Assembly (NCBI GenBank): GCA_016938735.1
Contig: JAFGUB010000029.1
Location: forward strand, 1-64,000
DNA: 64,000 nt
Direction of reading: 5' to 3'
Source of the DNA: Campylobacterales bacterium
Lineage (GTDB): Bacteria > Campylobacterota > Campylobacteria > Campylobacterales > Sulfurimonadaceae
Shown: in pieces, positions 20,977-29,200 of the stretch
Numbering within the stretch: position 1 is the first letter of the stretch
Layout: every line of letters begins with the position of its first letter
Program-made: the position numbers and the translations under genes
The notes under the pieces: generated by a model
The model's database searches: none
Told to the model about the DNA's origin: nothing
What the model saw: the letters and a program-made list of their open reading frames with translations, nothing else

Positions 20977-21276
20977 GTGCATCAGAGTTTTGAAGTAGCC
21001 AATGTACGTTGCGGCGGTTGTGCCTCAACGATCAAGAAGACACTCCTAGAAGAGGGGTTTGCCGACATTGAGGTAGATCTTTCGTGCGAGCCTCGTAAAG
21101 TAACCGTCGATATCGACAACGAGGCGCATATAGCACAATTGAGAGCTGTTTTAAGAAGACTTGGTTATCCTTTAGCTGATGAGCAGATAGGTTTTTTTGA
21201 TTCAGCGGGTTTGAAGGCGAAAAGCGTCATCTCGTGCGCCGTAGGCAAATTTGCCGAAGCGGATCGCAAAAAGTAA
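20977..21276 (+). CDS. Small HMA-fold CxxC protein between sucD and oorD
   Basis: A 99-residue protein that starts like a heavy-metal-associated domain: FEVANVRCGGCASTIKKTL carries the Cys-x-x-Cys metal site at residues 11-14, then a beta-alpha-beta pattern to about residue 66 and a short tail with one more cysteine. Known HMA domains bind copper or related soft metals. It uses a GTG start seven bases after sucD and lies in the same direction as oorD, so it is probably co-transcribed with the carbon enzymes. Its role there is unknown; metal or cluster supply to OorD is only a guess. Confidence 0.75.
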   Translation: MHQSFEVANVRCGGCASTIKKTLLEEGFADIEVDLSCEPRKVTVDIDNEAHIAQLRAVLRRLGYPLADEQIGFFDSAGLKAKSVISCAVGKFAEADRKK

Positions 21277-21302
21277 ACTTTAACTTACGATAAGGAGAGT
21301 GC

Positions 21303-21638
21303 ATGGGAACTGCCATGATCGAATATCCGGGCAACGTACCGGTGTGGGTGAATAAGAGTAATTGTAAAGCGTGTGATCTCTGTGTCTCCGTCTGTCCTTC
21401 GGGCGTTTTGGGGATGCGTTACGATTCTACGTCAACACTGGGTGCGATGATTTCGATTGATCACCCTGAAGCCTGTATCGGTTGCAATGAGTGTGAACTG
21501 ACATGCCCAGACTTTGCGATTTACGTTGCCGATAAAAGCCAATACAAATTCGCGAAGCTGACTGATGATGCCAAAGAGCGTCAGGCACAAATTATTGCGA
21601 ACAATTATATGTCACTAGATCAAAAAGGAGTGAAATAA
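21303..21638 (+). CDS. oorD: 2-oxoglutarate:acceptor oxidoreductase delta subunit
   Basis: Ferredoxin-like electron-transfer subunit of OorDABC. The 111 residues hold two [4Fe-4S] motifs, CKACDLCVSVCP (about 20-31) and CIGCNECELTCP (about 59-70). TAAGGAGAG precedes the start, and the last base of its stop is the first of the next start codon (overlap at 21638). Order D-A-B-C matches Helicobacter and Campylobacter. Confidence 0.93.
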   Translation: MGTAMIEYPGNVPVWVNKSNCKACDLCVSVCPSGVLGMRYDSTSTLGAMISIDHPEACIGCNECELTCPDFAIYVADKSQYKFAKLTDDAKERQAQIIANNYMSLDQKGVK

Positions 21639-22771
21639 TGGCTTTGAGAGAGATAATATCAACCGGAAACGATCTGGCTGCAATCGCTGCAGTCGATGCT
21701 GGCTGCCGCTTCTTCGGGGGGTATCCGATTACCCCTTCAAGTGAAGTCATGCATACGATTTCTGACCTTCTACCTGCAGTGGGCGGTACGGCAATCCAAA
21801 TGGAAGATGAGATTGCTGGTGTAGCTGCTGCCATCGGTGCAGGTATGGCCGGTGTGCGTACCATGACCGCAACCTCAGGCCCGGGAATTTCGCTCAAGGC
21901 GGAAAATCTTGGTTTGGCACAAATGGCTGAAGTGCCGCTTGTGGTCGTGGACGTTATGCGTGGCGGTCCTTCGACAGGTCTGCCTACCCGTGTATCCCAA
22001 GGGGATATTCGCCAGTCTAAAAACCCTTCGCACGGTGACTACAAGTCGATAACGCTTTGTGCCGGCAATCTTGCGGAGTGCTACACTGAAGTGGTACGTG
22101 CGTTCAATCTTGCAGACCGCTTCATGCAGCCTGTGTTTGTATTGCTCGATGAGACCATCGGTCACATGCACGGAAAAGCGATGATCCCGACGGAAGAAGA
22201 TGTCAAAGCGGGCATCGTTCCACGAAAAACTTTTGAAGGTCCGGCAGAAGAGTATTTTCCTTACGAGTGTGCACCGGATCAGCCGGCAGTGCTTAATCCT
22301 ATGTTTAAAGGGTATCGTTACCACTTTACCGGATTGCACCATGATAAAAAAGGATTTCCGACCGAAGAGATCGAAACATGCCGTAAGCTCATTCAGCGCC
22401 TTGAAGACAAAGTAGAGATGCACAAAGATGAGCTTGAATCTTACGAAGAGTTCCATGTTGAAGATGCGGAGATTTTGATTGTTGCGTACGGTTCTGTCTC
22501 TTTGGCGGCCAAAGAGGCGATCCGACACTTGCGCGAAGCCGGCATCAAAGCAGGGTTGTTCCGCCCGATTACCATCTGGCCAAGTCCTGCTGAGCGTATG
22601 TACGAGCTTGGAAAGAAAATTCCAAAAGTGCTTTGTGTCGAGCTGAACATTGGCCAATATAGAGAAGAGGTACAACGTGCGATGAGTCGTCTGGATATTG
22701 AAGGTCTGTTCAAAGTGAACGGTCGTCCGATTTCGCCTTATGAAATCGTTAACAAAGTGAAGGAGCTCTAA
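21638..22771 (+). CDS. oorA: 2-oxoglutarate:acceptor oxidoreductase alpha subunit
   Basis: The pyrimidine-binding/transketolase-like subunit of the enzyme that makes 2-oxoglutarate from succinyl-CoA and CO2 in the reductive TCA cycle, or the reverse with a low-potential acceptor. The 377-residue protein has the family opening GGYPITPSSEVMHTIS, QMEDEIAGVAAAIGAGMAG, TSGPGISLKAENLGLA, RGGPSTGLPTR and a C-terminal domain with FRPITIWPSP. AAAAGGAG lies before the start. Confidence 0.95.
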   Translation: MALREIISTGNDLAAIAAVDAGCRFFGGYPITPSSEVMHTISDLLPAVGGTAIQMEDEIAGVAAAIGAGMAGVRTMTATSGPGISLKAENLGLAQMAEVPLVVVDVMRGGPSTGLPTRVSQGDIRQSKNPSHGDYKSITLCAGNLAECYTEVVRAFNLADRFMQPVFVLLDETIGHMHGKAMIPTEEDVKAGIVPRKTFEGPAEEYFPYECAPDQPAVLNPMFKGYRYHFTGLHHDKKGFPTEEIETCRKLIQRLEDKVEMHKDELESYEEFHVEDAEILIVAYGSVSLAAKEAIRHLREAGIKAGLFRPITIWPSPAERMYELGKKIPKVLCVELNIGQYREEVQRAMSRLDIEGLFKVNGRPISPYEIVNKVKEL

Positions 22772-22772
22772 T

Positions 22773-23630
22773 ATGGCATTTAACTACGATAAATATCTCC
22801 GTTTGGAGAAAATGCCCACACTTTGGTGCTGGGGATGCGGTGATGGCGTTATTTTGAAAGCATTTATTCGTGCAGTTGACAAACTAGGCATTAGCCGTGA
22901 CGACATTTGTGTGGTCTCGGGAATCGGATGCTCGGGTCGTTTTTCATCGTATGTGGATTTCAACACGGTACATACGACACATGGCCGTACGGTTGCATTC
23001 GCTACCGGTATCAAGTTGGTCAATCCTGATAAGTACGTTGTCTGTGTTGCGGGTGATGGAGATGCACTGGCGATCGGCGGTAACCACACGATCCATGGTG
23101 CACGCCGCAACATTGACATGACCCTGATCATCATCAACAACTTTATTTACGGTTTGACCAACTCTCAAACGTCGCCTACAACCCCGCAGGGTATGTGGAC
23201 AGTTTCTCAAAAAGCCGGTAACATCGATCCTACCTTTGATGCTTGTGCACTCGGAATTGCTGCAGGTGCTTCATTTGTTGCACGCGAAACGATGCTGGAT
23301 CCTAAAAAGCTTGAGAAAATTTTTGTCAAAGCTTTGGAGCATAAGGGCTTCTCGTACTTAGATATTATCTCTAACTGTCACGTTAACCTTGGGCGTAAAA
23401 ACCAGATGGCCAGCGCAATGGAGAATCTTCAGTGGATCGATAAAATAACCATGCCTAAAAAGAAATGGGATGAGCTTTCTGTTGAAGAGCAAAAGAATAT
23501 TTTCCCAACAGGTATCTTGAAAGAGGATAAAGAGGCTGCTGAATATTGCGATCTATATGCTGAAATCATCAAAGTTCATCAAGGCAAGCGTAAGCCATTG
23601 ACACAAAACGATTTCGCTAAAAAGATATAA
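22773..23630 (+). CDS. oorB: 2-oxoglutarate:acceptor oxidoreductase beta subunit
   Basis: Thiamine-diphosphate-binding subunit. The 285-residue protein carries WCWGCGDGVILKAF (about 18-31), SGIGCSGRFSSYV, and the ThDP/Mg motif GDGDALAIGGNH followed by NNFIYGLTNSQTSPTTPQG. Starts two bases after oorA with GGAGCTC upstream. Confidence 0.95.
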   Translation: MAFNYDKYLRLEKMPTLWCWGCGDGVILKAFIRAVDKLGISRDDICVVSGIGCSGRFSSYVDFNTVHTTHGRTVAFATGIKLVNPDKYVVCVAGDGDALAIGGNHTIHGARRNIDMTLIIINNFIYGLTNSQTSPTTPQGMWTVSQKAGNIDPTFDACALGIAAGASFVARETMLDPKKLEKIFVKALEHKGFSYLDIISNCHVNLGRKNQMASAMENLQWIDKITMPKKKWDELSVEEQKNIFPTGILKEDKEAAEYCDLYAEIIKVHQGKRKPLTQNDFAKKI

Positions 23631-23642
23631 GGGAGAGTTATT

Positions 23643-24209
23643 ATGGCTAGAACATTAATGCGCTTTACAGGTGTCGGAGGGCAGGGGGTTTTGCTGGCTG
23701 GTGAGATCTTTGCCGCCGCAAAAATCAAAACAGGTGGGTATGGACTCAAAACAGCGACCTATACTTCACAAGTGCGCGGTGGTCCAACCGTCGTGGACAT
23801 TACGCTCGATGATGACGAGATTTACTACCCGTACGCCAACGACGGCGAAATTGACTTTATGCTCTCTGTTGCGCAGAAGAGCTATGATCTGTTTAAAGAT
23901 GGGGTGACTAAAGGCGGAACGATCGTTGTCGATCCTTTTTTGGTTAAGCCTTCGGATGAAGATCGCAAAAACTGGAACATTATTGAGATTCCGATTATTA
24001 CGATTGCGAAAGAGGAAGTCGGTAACGTTATTACTCAGTCTGTCGTAGCGCTGGCGATTGCCAATACCTTTATGAAACCTCTCGATAAAGAGACGCTTGT
24101 CACTACCATGTTGTCTAAGGTACCGGCAAAAGTACATGATGTCAACAAAAAAGCGTATGAACTCGGTGAAAAATACGCAAACGAGGCACTGGCTAAAAGT
24201 GCTGCATAA
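23643..24209 (+). CDS. oorC: 2-oxoglutarate:acceptor oxidoreductase gamma subunit
   Basis: Gamma (CoA-domain) subunit; 188 residues with the family core FTGVGGQGVLLAGEIFA (8-24) and YTSQVRGGPTVVDI. GGGAGAG precedes the start. Last gene of the run, followed by a strong hairpin. Confidence 0.94.
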   Translation: MARTLMRFTGVGGQGVLLAGEIFAAAKIKTGGYGLKTATYTSQVRGGPTVVDITLDDDEIYYPYANDGEIDFMLSVAQKSYDLFKDGVTKGGTIVVDPFLVKPSDEDRKNWNIIEIPIITIAKEEVGNVITQSVVALAIANTFMKPLDKETLVTTMLSKVPAKVHDVNKKAYELGEKYANEALAKSAA

Positions 24210-24217
24210 GTAGTTTG

Positions 24218-24248
24218 AACAAAGTAGGGCGTTTATGTCCTCTTTGTT
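24218..24248 (+). terminator. Hairpin after oorC
   Basis: AACAAAG (24218-24224) pairs with CTTTGTT (24242-24248); inside, AGGGC pairs with GTCCT around a six-base loop with one bulged T. It sits 9 bases after the oorC stop and before the rnpB promoter. The T run is short. Confidence 0.6.
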
Positions 24249-24298
24249 TAACTGCAAAATCTCTCTCATTTTAATCAACTCTTACATCTATTTTCCCT

Positions 24299-24304
24299 AT
24301 GATA
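24299..24304 (+). promoter_or_regulatory. -10 box of rnpB
   Basis: TATGAT, six bases before the predicted 5' end of RNase P RNA. Confidence 0.5.
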
Positions 24305-24309
24305 CGCCC

Positions 24310-24633
24310 GATGCATCACGTGGTTGCTTGAGTCCTTACTCAAGAGGAAAGTCCGGGCTGCCGTAAGACAGAGTTCCATTTAACGAATGGCCGCAGCAAT
24401 GCGAGGGAAAGTGCAACAGAAAGCAAACCGCCCGTTACATGTAACGCGGTAAGGGTGAAACGGCGGTGTAAGAGACCCCCACGCGCTGCAGTAATGCAGG
24501 GCGTTGTAAACCCAACTTGGCAGCAAGAAGCAGATGGTTAGCGTCTTACAGTGCTATTGCTTCGCTCGATCGCCATCGCAAGATAACAACTAGATAAATA
24601 ACCACAATCACAGAACCCGGCTTATGATGCATC
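24310..24633 (+). ncRNA. rnpB: RNase P RNA (type A)
   Basis: Catalytic RNA that matures tRNA 5' ends. The 5' GATGCATCA pairs with the 3' TGATGCATC (helix P1). Conserved blocks are all present: AGGAAAGTCCGGGC near 24351, ACAGAAAGCAAACCGCC, GGTAAGGGTGAAACGG, AGATAAATAACC and ACAGAACCCGGCTTA. The variable hairpin between CCGCC and GGTAAGGG (helix P12) is made of one copy of the palindrome, GTTACATGTAAC (24434-24445). Confidence 0.95.
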
Positions 24634-24799
24634 ATCCTCAAAAGTCGTCCTTTTTTCGAGAGAATTTACATTATGTTAACCAATATGCCGAATACACTAT
24701 TCTGTATAGATTTATATGTAACCATTCTGTCTGCCTGATTTTAGCTTGCGTTAATGCTTGCTAATATAAGATAAAAATCTTAAGAAAAGGATGGGACCT

Positions 24800-26068
24800 A
24801 TGTCGAAAATTACCTTGACAGATCATCGAACCAACCAGAGTTATGAATTTGATATTCTATCACCAACGATTGGTCCAGATGTCATCGACATACGGTCACT
24901 CTATCAACGGACAGGGATGTTTACTTACGATCCTGGGTTTACCTCAACCGCAAGCTGCACTTCTGCGATCACCTATATCGATGGTGAAAAAGGCGAATTG
25001 AAATATCGCGGTTATGACATTGTGGATTTGGCTAAAAAGAAGAACTATCTTGATACGTGCCATCTTCTTTTGACAGGTCGCCTCCCCTCCTCTGCTGAAC
25101 ATGTTGAGTTTGATATCGAGCTACGTAAACGCTCATTTGTGCATGAAGGTATCAAAGAGCTTTTTAAATCCTTCCCTGACAAAGCGCATCCGATGGCCAT
25201 GATGTCTTCGTCCGTTTCCGCTCTTTCAACCTTCTATTTTGAGCATCTAAATATTGATAACAAAGAGGAGTATCAGATCATGGCACGTCGTATCATTGCT
25301 AAGATCCCTACCCTTGCCGCATTTACCCATCGTCGAAAATACGGAATTCCTTTTATTTATCCTGATATCGGACGCTCTTATACAGAGAATTTTCTCTACA
25401 TGATGCGCGCTTATCCAGGAGCAGAACCTGAAATCTCAGAAGTCGAAATCCGAGCACTCGATACTATTTTCACGTTACATGCGGATCATGAGCAAAATGC
25501 ATCTACTTCCACTGTACGCGCTGTCGCCTCTACTGGAGCGCATCCGTATGCTGCCGTTGCTGCAGGCATCAATGCGTTATGGGGTCGAGCACATGGCGGA
25601 GCCAATGAATCGGTTATGGCGCAGCTGGAGTTAATTGGTTCCTTGGACAATGTAGATGCCTTTATCAAGAGAGCCAAAGATCCAAATGATTCTTTTAAGT
25701 TGATGGGATTCGGACATCGGGTTTACAAAAATTTTGACCCCAGAGCACGTATTCTCAAGGCTCTTCTTGAGGAGCTCAAAGATGAAATCGGGGTCAACAA
25801 CAAATTGCTGGAGATTGCGCACAAAATCGAGCAAATCGCACTCGAAGATGACTATTTTGTGAGTCGCAAGCTTTATCCAAATATTGATTTTTATTCAGGA
25901 TTAATTCTGACAGCGCTCAAAATCCCCAGAGAACTCTTCACAAATATCTTCGTTATTGGCAGAACGGTCGGTTGGATCACACAATGGATTGAGCTCAAAG
26001 AAGACGGTGAGATGAAAATAGCGCGACCTAGACAGCGTTATGTTGGTCCTGTTTCGCGGAGTATTTAA
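24800..26068 (+). CDS. gltA: Citrate synthase
   Basis: Condenses acetyl-CoA and oxaloacetate. The 422-residue type II enzyme has FTSTASCTSAITYIDG, GYDIVDLA, the catalytic His in LHADHEQNAST (near 230) and GFGHRVYKNFDPRA with the second His and Arg; the catalytic Asp lies in NIDFYSG. ATG 24800 is chosen because AAAGGA lies nine bases upstream; ATG 24791 is too close to it. Stretch 24650-27000 is visibly AT-richer than its neighbours. The presence of gltA shows the oxidative direction is possible; ATP-citrate lyase is not in the window. Confidence 0.95.
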   Translation: MSKITLTDHRTNQSYEFDILSPTIGPDVIDIRSLYQRTGMFTYDPGFTSTASCTSAITYIDGEKGELKYRGYDIVDLAKKKNYLDTCHLLLTGRLPSSAEHVEFDIELRKRSFVHEGIKELFKSFPDKAHPMAMMSSSVSALSTFYFEHLNIDNKEEYQIMARRIIAKIPTLAAFTHRRKYGIPFIYPDIGRSYTENFLYMMRAYPGAEPEISEVEIRALDTIFTLHADHEQNASTSTVRAVASTGAHPYAAVAAGINALWGRAHGGANESVMAQLELIGSLDNVDAFIKRAKDPNDSFKLMGFGHRVYKNFDPRARILKALLEELKDEIGVNNKLLEIAHKIEQIALEDDYFVSRKLYPNIDFYSGLILTALKIPRELFTNIFVIGRTVGWITQWIELKEDGEMKIARPRQRYVGPVSRSI

Positions 26069-26284
26069 ATGTCCGGCATCCGTAAGCAAGAGCTGATTAA
26101 CGACATATCAACGCTTCTCAATAGTTATCAAGATGTAGGAACGACCTATATCAATCCAGCACTCTTGGAGTTTATGGATGATGAGATACTTAAAAGCATT
26201 ATCGCCGATCTTTTACAGCAAAAAGAGCATCAGCAAGAGAGTAATCGTGAGTGGTTGGAACAATTTAAAACTCTTCAAAACTAA
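26069..26284 (+). CDS. Small helical protein following gltA
   Basis: A 71-residue, acidic, Gln-rich, all-helical-looking protein with no cysteine, signal or membrane segment. Its ATG directly follows the gltA stop codon, so it is translated from the same message. I do not recognise a family. A second helix ending LLQQKEHQQESNREWLEQF could be a short coiled coil. A hairpin terminator follows at 26295. Confidence 0.65.
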   Translation: MSGIRKQELINDISTLLNSYQDVGTTYINPALLEFMDDEILKSIIADLLQQKEHQQESNREWLEQFKTLQN

Positions 26285-26294
26285 TGAATCGGCA

Positions 26295-26314
26295 ACTGTT
26301 TGTTTCTAAACAGT
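26295..26314 (+). terminator. Hairpin after the gltA operon
   Basis: ACTGTTT (26295-26301), six-base loop, AAACAGT (26308-26314), followed by ATGATTTTTG. Confidence 0.5.
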
Positions 26315-26418
26315 ATGATTTTTGACACTATTTTTAAATGTTAATTAATTAAGTATCAGTTATCATTGCATTTGTAGTATGGTTCTAAACCAATAAAAAT
26401 ATCTTCACAGGAAAAACA

Positions 26419-26970
26419 ATGTCCACAGTAGATTTAGTTAGACTAACAGAACAGATTAAAAAGCTAACCGCTATGGTAGTGGAGGACGAAAAAGTCGCTA
26501 ACGAGCTTTTAAGTTCTACATTCAAAAACTTCTTTTCAGAAGTGACTTCGGCATATGATGGGCAAGAGGCGCTTGAGAAATACAAAGAAAAAGAGCCAGA
26601 TATTGTTTTTCTCGACATCATCATGCCGGAGATGGATGGTATAGAGCTTTCTCGCCGGATCAAAGAGATTAATCCAGGACAGATCATCATCGTCATCTCA
26701 GCAAGTAACGATATTCAAAAAATCTCTGAATCTATCGAGGTCGGTGTTAACAGCTTTATTCAAAAGCCTATTGATACTAAAAAGATTATTGAATTACTGG
26801 ACAACATCACCAACATCGTCAATAAAAAACGTAAAATCGAAACCAAAACATTTTCGATCTCATTGCCGCTTGACATTTATGATTTGGTCAATAATAACGC
26901 TAAAGCGGAAAGTATCTCTAAGAACGCCGTTATCATCCGTGCGCTTCGCGCATTTTACAAAGAAGATTGA
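26419..26970 (+). CDS. Response regulator with ribbon-helix-helix output
   Basis: A 183-residue orphan regulator. Residues 14-130 are a receiver: acidic pair Glu-Asp in VVEDEKVA, phospho-acceptor Asp66 in FLDIIMPEMDG, conserved Lys in IQKPID. The last 45 residues (ETKTFSISLPLDIYDLV, then SISKNAVIIRAL) read as a ribbon-helix-helix DNA-binding domain of the Arc/MetJ class: a short strand, two helices. That output is rare in two-component systems, where winged-helix or LuxR-type domains are usual. No kinase is adjacent. The gene has its own 134-base upstream region. Confidence 0.85.
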   Translation: MSTVDLVRLTEQIKKLTAMVVEDEKVANELLSSTFKNFFSEVTSAYDGQEALEKYKEKEPDIVFLDIIMPEMDGIELSRRIKEINPGQIIIVISASNDIQKISESIEVGVNSFIQKPIDTKKIIELLDNITNIVNKKRKIETKTFSISLPLDIYDLVNNNAKAESISKNAVIIRALRAFYKED

Positions 26971-27045
26971 TTTTTCTAATTACCTTAGAGCTCTTTTTAT
27001 AGAGTTTTAAGGTTTTGATGTGTATTATTTCGTCCTACAAACAAA

Positions 27046-27120
27046 GGCTCCATCGTCTAGCGGTCAGGATCCCAGATTTTCATTCTGGTTACCGGAGTTC
27101 GATTCTCCGTGGAGTCACCA
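27046..27120 (+). tRNA. tRNA-Glu (TTC anticodon)
   Basis: Acceptor strands GGCTCCA and TGGAGTC, anticodon stem CCAGA/TCTGG with loop TTTTCAT, T arm GGAGTTCGATTCTCC; CCA encoded at 27118-27120. Confidence 0.95.
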
Positions 27121-27201
27121 TTTACCGTCAAAAATTCCCATATTATTATGTTTAATTAATCACTCTATGAGAAGCTTTAGAGATATGTTACGCGCGATGC
27201 A

Positions 27202-28233
27202 TTAATCGCGCAGCGTAATCACTTCGGCTACTTCGAGCCCAAAGCCTCCAAGCGCACTCAGATCCGGCGTCGTTCCGCTACTGATGAGCCTCATGTGTTT
27301 GATGCCGAGCGCTTTAAGAATTTGTGCTCCGATTCCGTACTCTTTCATCGAGGGGATATGATGATCCGGACGATCGATAAAGAGCAAGACGCCACCATTA
27401 TGTTTAAGATAGTCGATGGCATCAATAAGGTGCATATAGCGTTGTTGGTTTAAAAGAAGGTCAATATCGGGGACAATATTGTGTACTTTCACATTGGAAG
27501 TTTCGTTGGTGCTGTAAAAGACGATGGCTGTGTGGGTGTTTTGTTCGTGGTCAATAAAGCAGTTTTTCTTTACATGTACGCCGAAAAAATCGATTTCCTC
27601 TTCTGTACTTGGTCGAATGAGCATCTCATTAGCCAGTCGGTATTCAACGATATCGGAGATGAAAACGGTTTTAAGGCCGAATTTCTCTCCAAAGAGATCA
27701 AGATCGTCTCGGCGTGCCATCGTTCCGTCTTCTTTCATGATCTCGCAAATAACCGCAGACTCACTAAGGCCGGAAAGGCGACACAGATCAACCGAACCTT
27801 CGGTATGTCCCGTACGTACCAAGGTCCCTCCGTCTTTAGCGATGAGCGGGAAGATATGGCCAGGTTTGACCAGCTCCTGAGGGCGGCTTAGGGGGCTTGC
27901 CAATATTTTGATCGTCATATCGCGTTCGGCCGCAGAGATGCCGGTACGGGCTGCAGTCGCATCGACCGATACGGTAAATGCGGTTTCGTGCATAGAGGTA
28001 TTGGAGACAACCATCGGCGTTAGATCGAGACGTTTGGCGATTTCAGTGTTAAGCGCAACGCAGATCAATCCTTTGGCGTGGGTGGCCATAAAATTGACGT
28101 GTTCCGGAGTGGAAAATGTAGAGGCATAGACCAGATCCCCTTCATTTTCACGATCTTCATCATCAATCATAATGACCATTTCTCCTTTTTTAAAGGCGGC
28201 TATGGCCTCTTGGACGCGCTGGATCGCTTTCAT
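27202..28233 (-). CDS. ribB: 3,4-dihydroxy-2-butanone-4-phosphate synthase with RibA-like C terminus
   Basis: Riboflavin biosynthesis. The first 205 of 343 residues are a complete RibB: MVIMIDDEDRENEGDLV (acidic catalytic loop), TGISAAERDMTI and RTGHTEGSVDLCRLSGL. The C-terminal 135 residues align with GTP cyclohydrolase II but lack its zinc-binding cysteines and catalytic block, as in the RibBA-like proteins of Campylobacter and Helicobacter, so that half is probably inactive. The start at 28233 gives MKAIQRVQEAIAAF; open frame further upstream is rejected. TATAAT on the minus strand lies at 28267-28272. The palindrome copy at 27570 is read Val-His-Val. Confidence 0.92.
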   Translation of the reverse strand: MKAIQRVQEAIAAFKKGEMVIMIDDEDRENEGDLVYASTFSTPEHVNFMATHAKGLICVALNTEIAKRLDLTPMVVSNTSMHETAFTVSVDATAARTGISAAERDMTIKILASPLSRPQELVKPGHIFPLIAKDGGTLVRTGHTEGSVDLCRLSGLSESAVICEIMKEDGTMARRDDLDLFGEKFGLKTVFISDIVEYRLANEMLIRPSTEEEIDFFGVHVKKNCFIDHEQNTHTAIVFYSTNETSNVKVHNIVPDIDLLLNQQRYMHLIDAIDYLKHNGGVLLFIDRPDHHIPSMKEYGIGAQILKALGIKHMRLISSGTTPDLSALGGFGLEVAEVITLRD

Positions 28234-28289
28234 TATTGCTCTCTTTACAAGTAAGAATTTTTTATGATTATAGCCAAAGTAAGCGCCTC

Positions 28290-28318
28290 TTGACAAAAAA
28301 GGAACGTTTGACTATAAT
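28290..28318 (+). promoter_or_regulatory. Consensus sigma-70 promoter of the tRNA operon
   Basis: TTGACA (28290-28295), 17 bases, TATAAT (28313-28318): both hexamers perfect and spacing ideal. It reads into the four tRNA genes at 28352-28739 and is divergent from ribB. Confidence 0.88.
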
Positions 28319-28351
28319 TTCGTCCTCATTACAGGAATGTGATGCGTTTTC

Positions 28352-28426
28352 TGGGGTATCGCCAAGCGGTAAGGCAACTGGTTTTGGTCCAGTCATCCGG
28401 GGGTTCGAATCCCTCTACCCCATCCA
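28352..28426 (+). tRNA. tRNA-Gln (TTG anticodon), copy 1
   Basis: TGGGGTA/TACCCCA acceptor, anticodon stem ACTGG/CCAGT with loop TTTTGGT, CCA encoded. Differs from copy 2 by one base just after the anticodon arm (CAT here, CAC there). Confidence 0.95.
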
Positions 28427-28435
28427 TTGTTATGT

Positions 28436-28512
<77 letters not shown>

Positions 28513-28555
28513 AATTTTTTTCTTTCACTTTGTCATCTCTCAAATCACTATTTTT

Positions 28556-28630
28556 TGGGGTATCGCCAAGCGGTAAGGCAACTGGTTTTGGTCCAGTCAC
28601 CCGGGGGTTCGAATCCCTCTACCCCATCCA
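28556..28630 (+). tRNA. tRNA-Gln (TTG anticodon), copy 2
   Basis: Same structure as copy 1 with a single T-to-C change in the variable region; CCA encoded. Confidence 0.95.
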
Positions 28631-28662
28631 CAGGAAACTCCTTCGTTTCTTCTCTTTTATGT

Positions 28663-28739
<77 letters not shown>

Positions 28740-28872
28740 AACTTCTGCATTGAATATAGGAACTTTTTTTGCTTAATGCTTCAAGCGTGTATAAAAAAAA
28801 GACAAACAACGCAATCTATTTGTAATTTGACCGATATACAATCACACTCAATTTATGTTAAAGGATACCAAT

Positions 28873-28938
28873 ATGCGCAAACGCATTAATAACCATCGTA
28901 GACGACGAACGACCCGCCCTATCAACGCCGAGCGTTAA
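28873..28938 (+). CDS. Candidate 21-residue Arg-rich peptide
   Basis: ATG at 28873 opens a 21-codon frame, MRKRINNHRRRRTTRPINAE plus Arg and stop, with AAAGGAT eight bases upstream and a plausible promoter (TTGACC 28837, TACAAT 28846). Eight Arg and one Lys make it strongly basic. I know no function. It may be a real small protein, an attenuator-like leader, or chance. The next gene is convergent. Confidence 0.4.
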   Translation: MRKRINNHRRRRTTRPINAER

Positions 28939-28944
28939 TCCCCC

Positions 28945-29199
28945 TCACCTGCTCGATATGCAGGCCGCTTCGCACGCTTCGAGTGAATCAAACGGTACCA
29001 CTCCTCCGCATCCTCCCCAAACAAACGTCTTACATGTAGCGCTTGATGCATCAAAGTAGTATTTTTCAAAGTGTCCCCGACATTTGCCGGTTTGCGGAAC
29101 CGTCTCGCATCTTGGATCCGGTGACGCTGGCGTCTGTGTAGGCGTACAGCCGGTATGTAAAATCATGATGGCCATGAATGTGATCGATTTGAGGAGCAT
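28945..29199 (-). CDS. Kunitz-domain (BPTI-like) putative lipoprotein
   Basis: An 84-residue exported protein. A hydrophobic leader ends in HTGC (Cys18), a near-lipobox, though the -3 residue is His. Residues 31-80 are a Kunitz inhibitor domain: cysteines at 31, 40, 56, 64, 76 and 80 give gaps 8-15-7-11-3, against 8-15-7-12-3 in bovine trypsin inhibitor, with the family's YYFD and GGC blocks. Arg41, directly after the second cysteine, takes the P1 place, as expected for a trypsin-like protease target. Kunitz domains are mainly animal; bacterial ones are scarce. The gene starts next to recR on the same strand. The third cysteine is encoded within a palindrome copy (29030). Confidence 0.85.
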   Translation of the reverse strand: MLLKSITFMAIMILHTGCTPTQTPASPDPRCETVPQTGKCRGHFEKYYFDASSATCKTFVWGGCGGVVPFDSLEACEAACISSR

Positions 29200-29200
29200 A

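Noticed and set aside
24650-27050. AT-richer stretch with gltA considered as a foreign island
   Set aside because: No mobility genes, repeats or integration site; gltA is a core gene and the composition change was judged only by eye.
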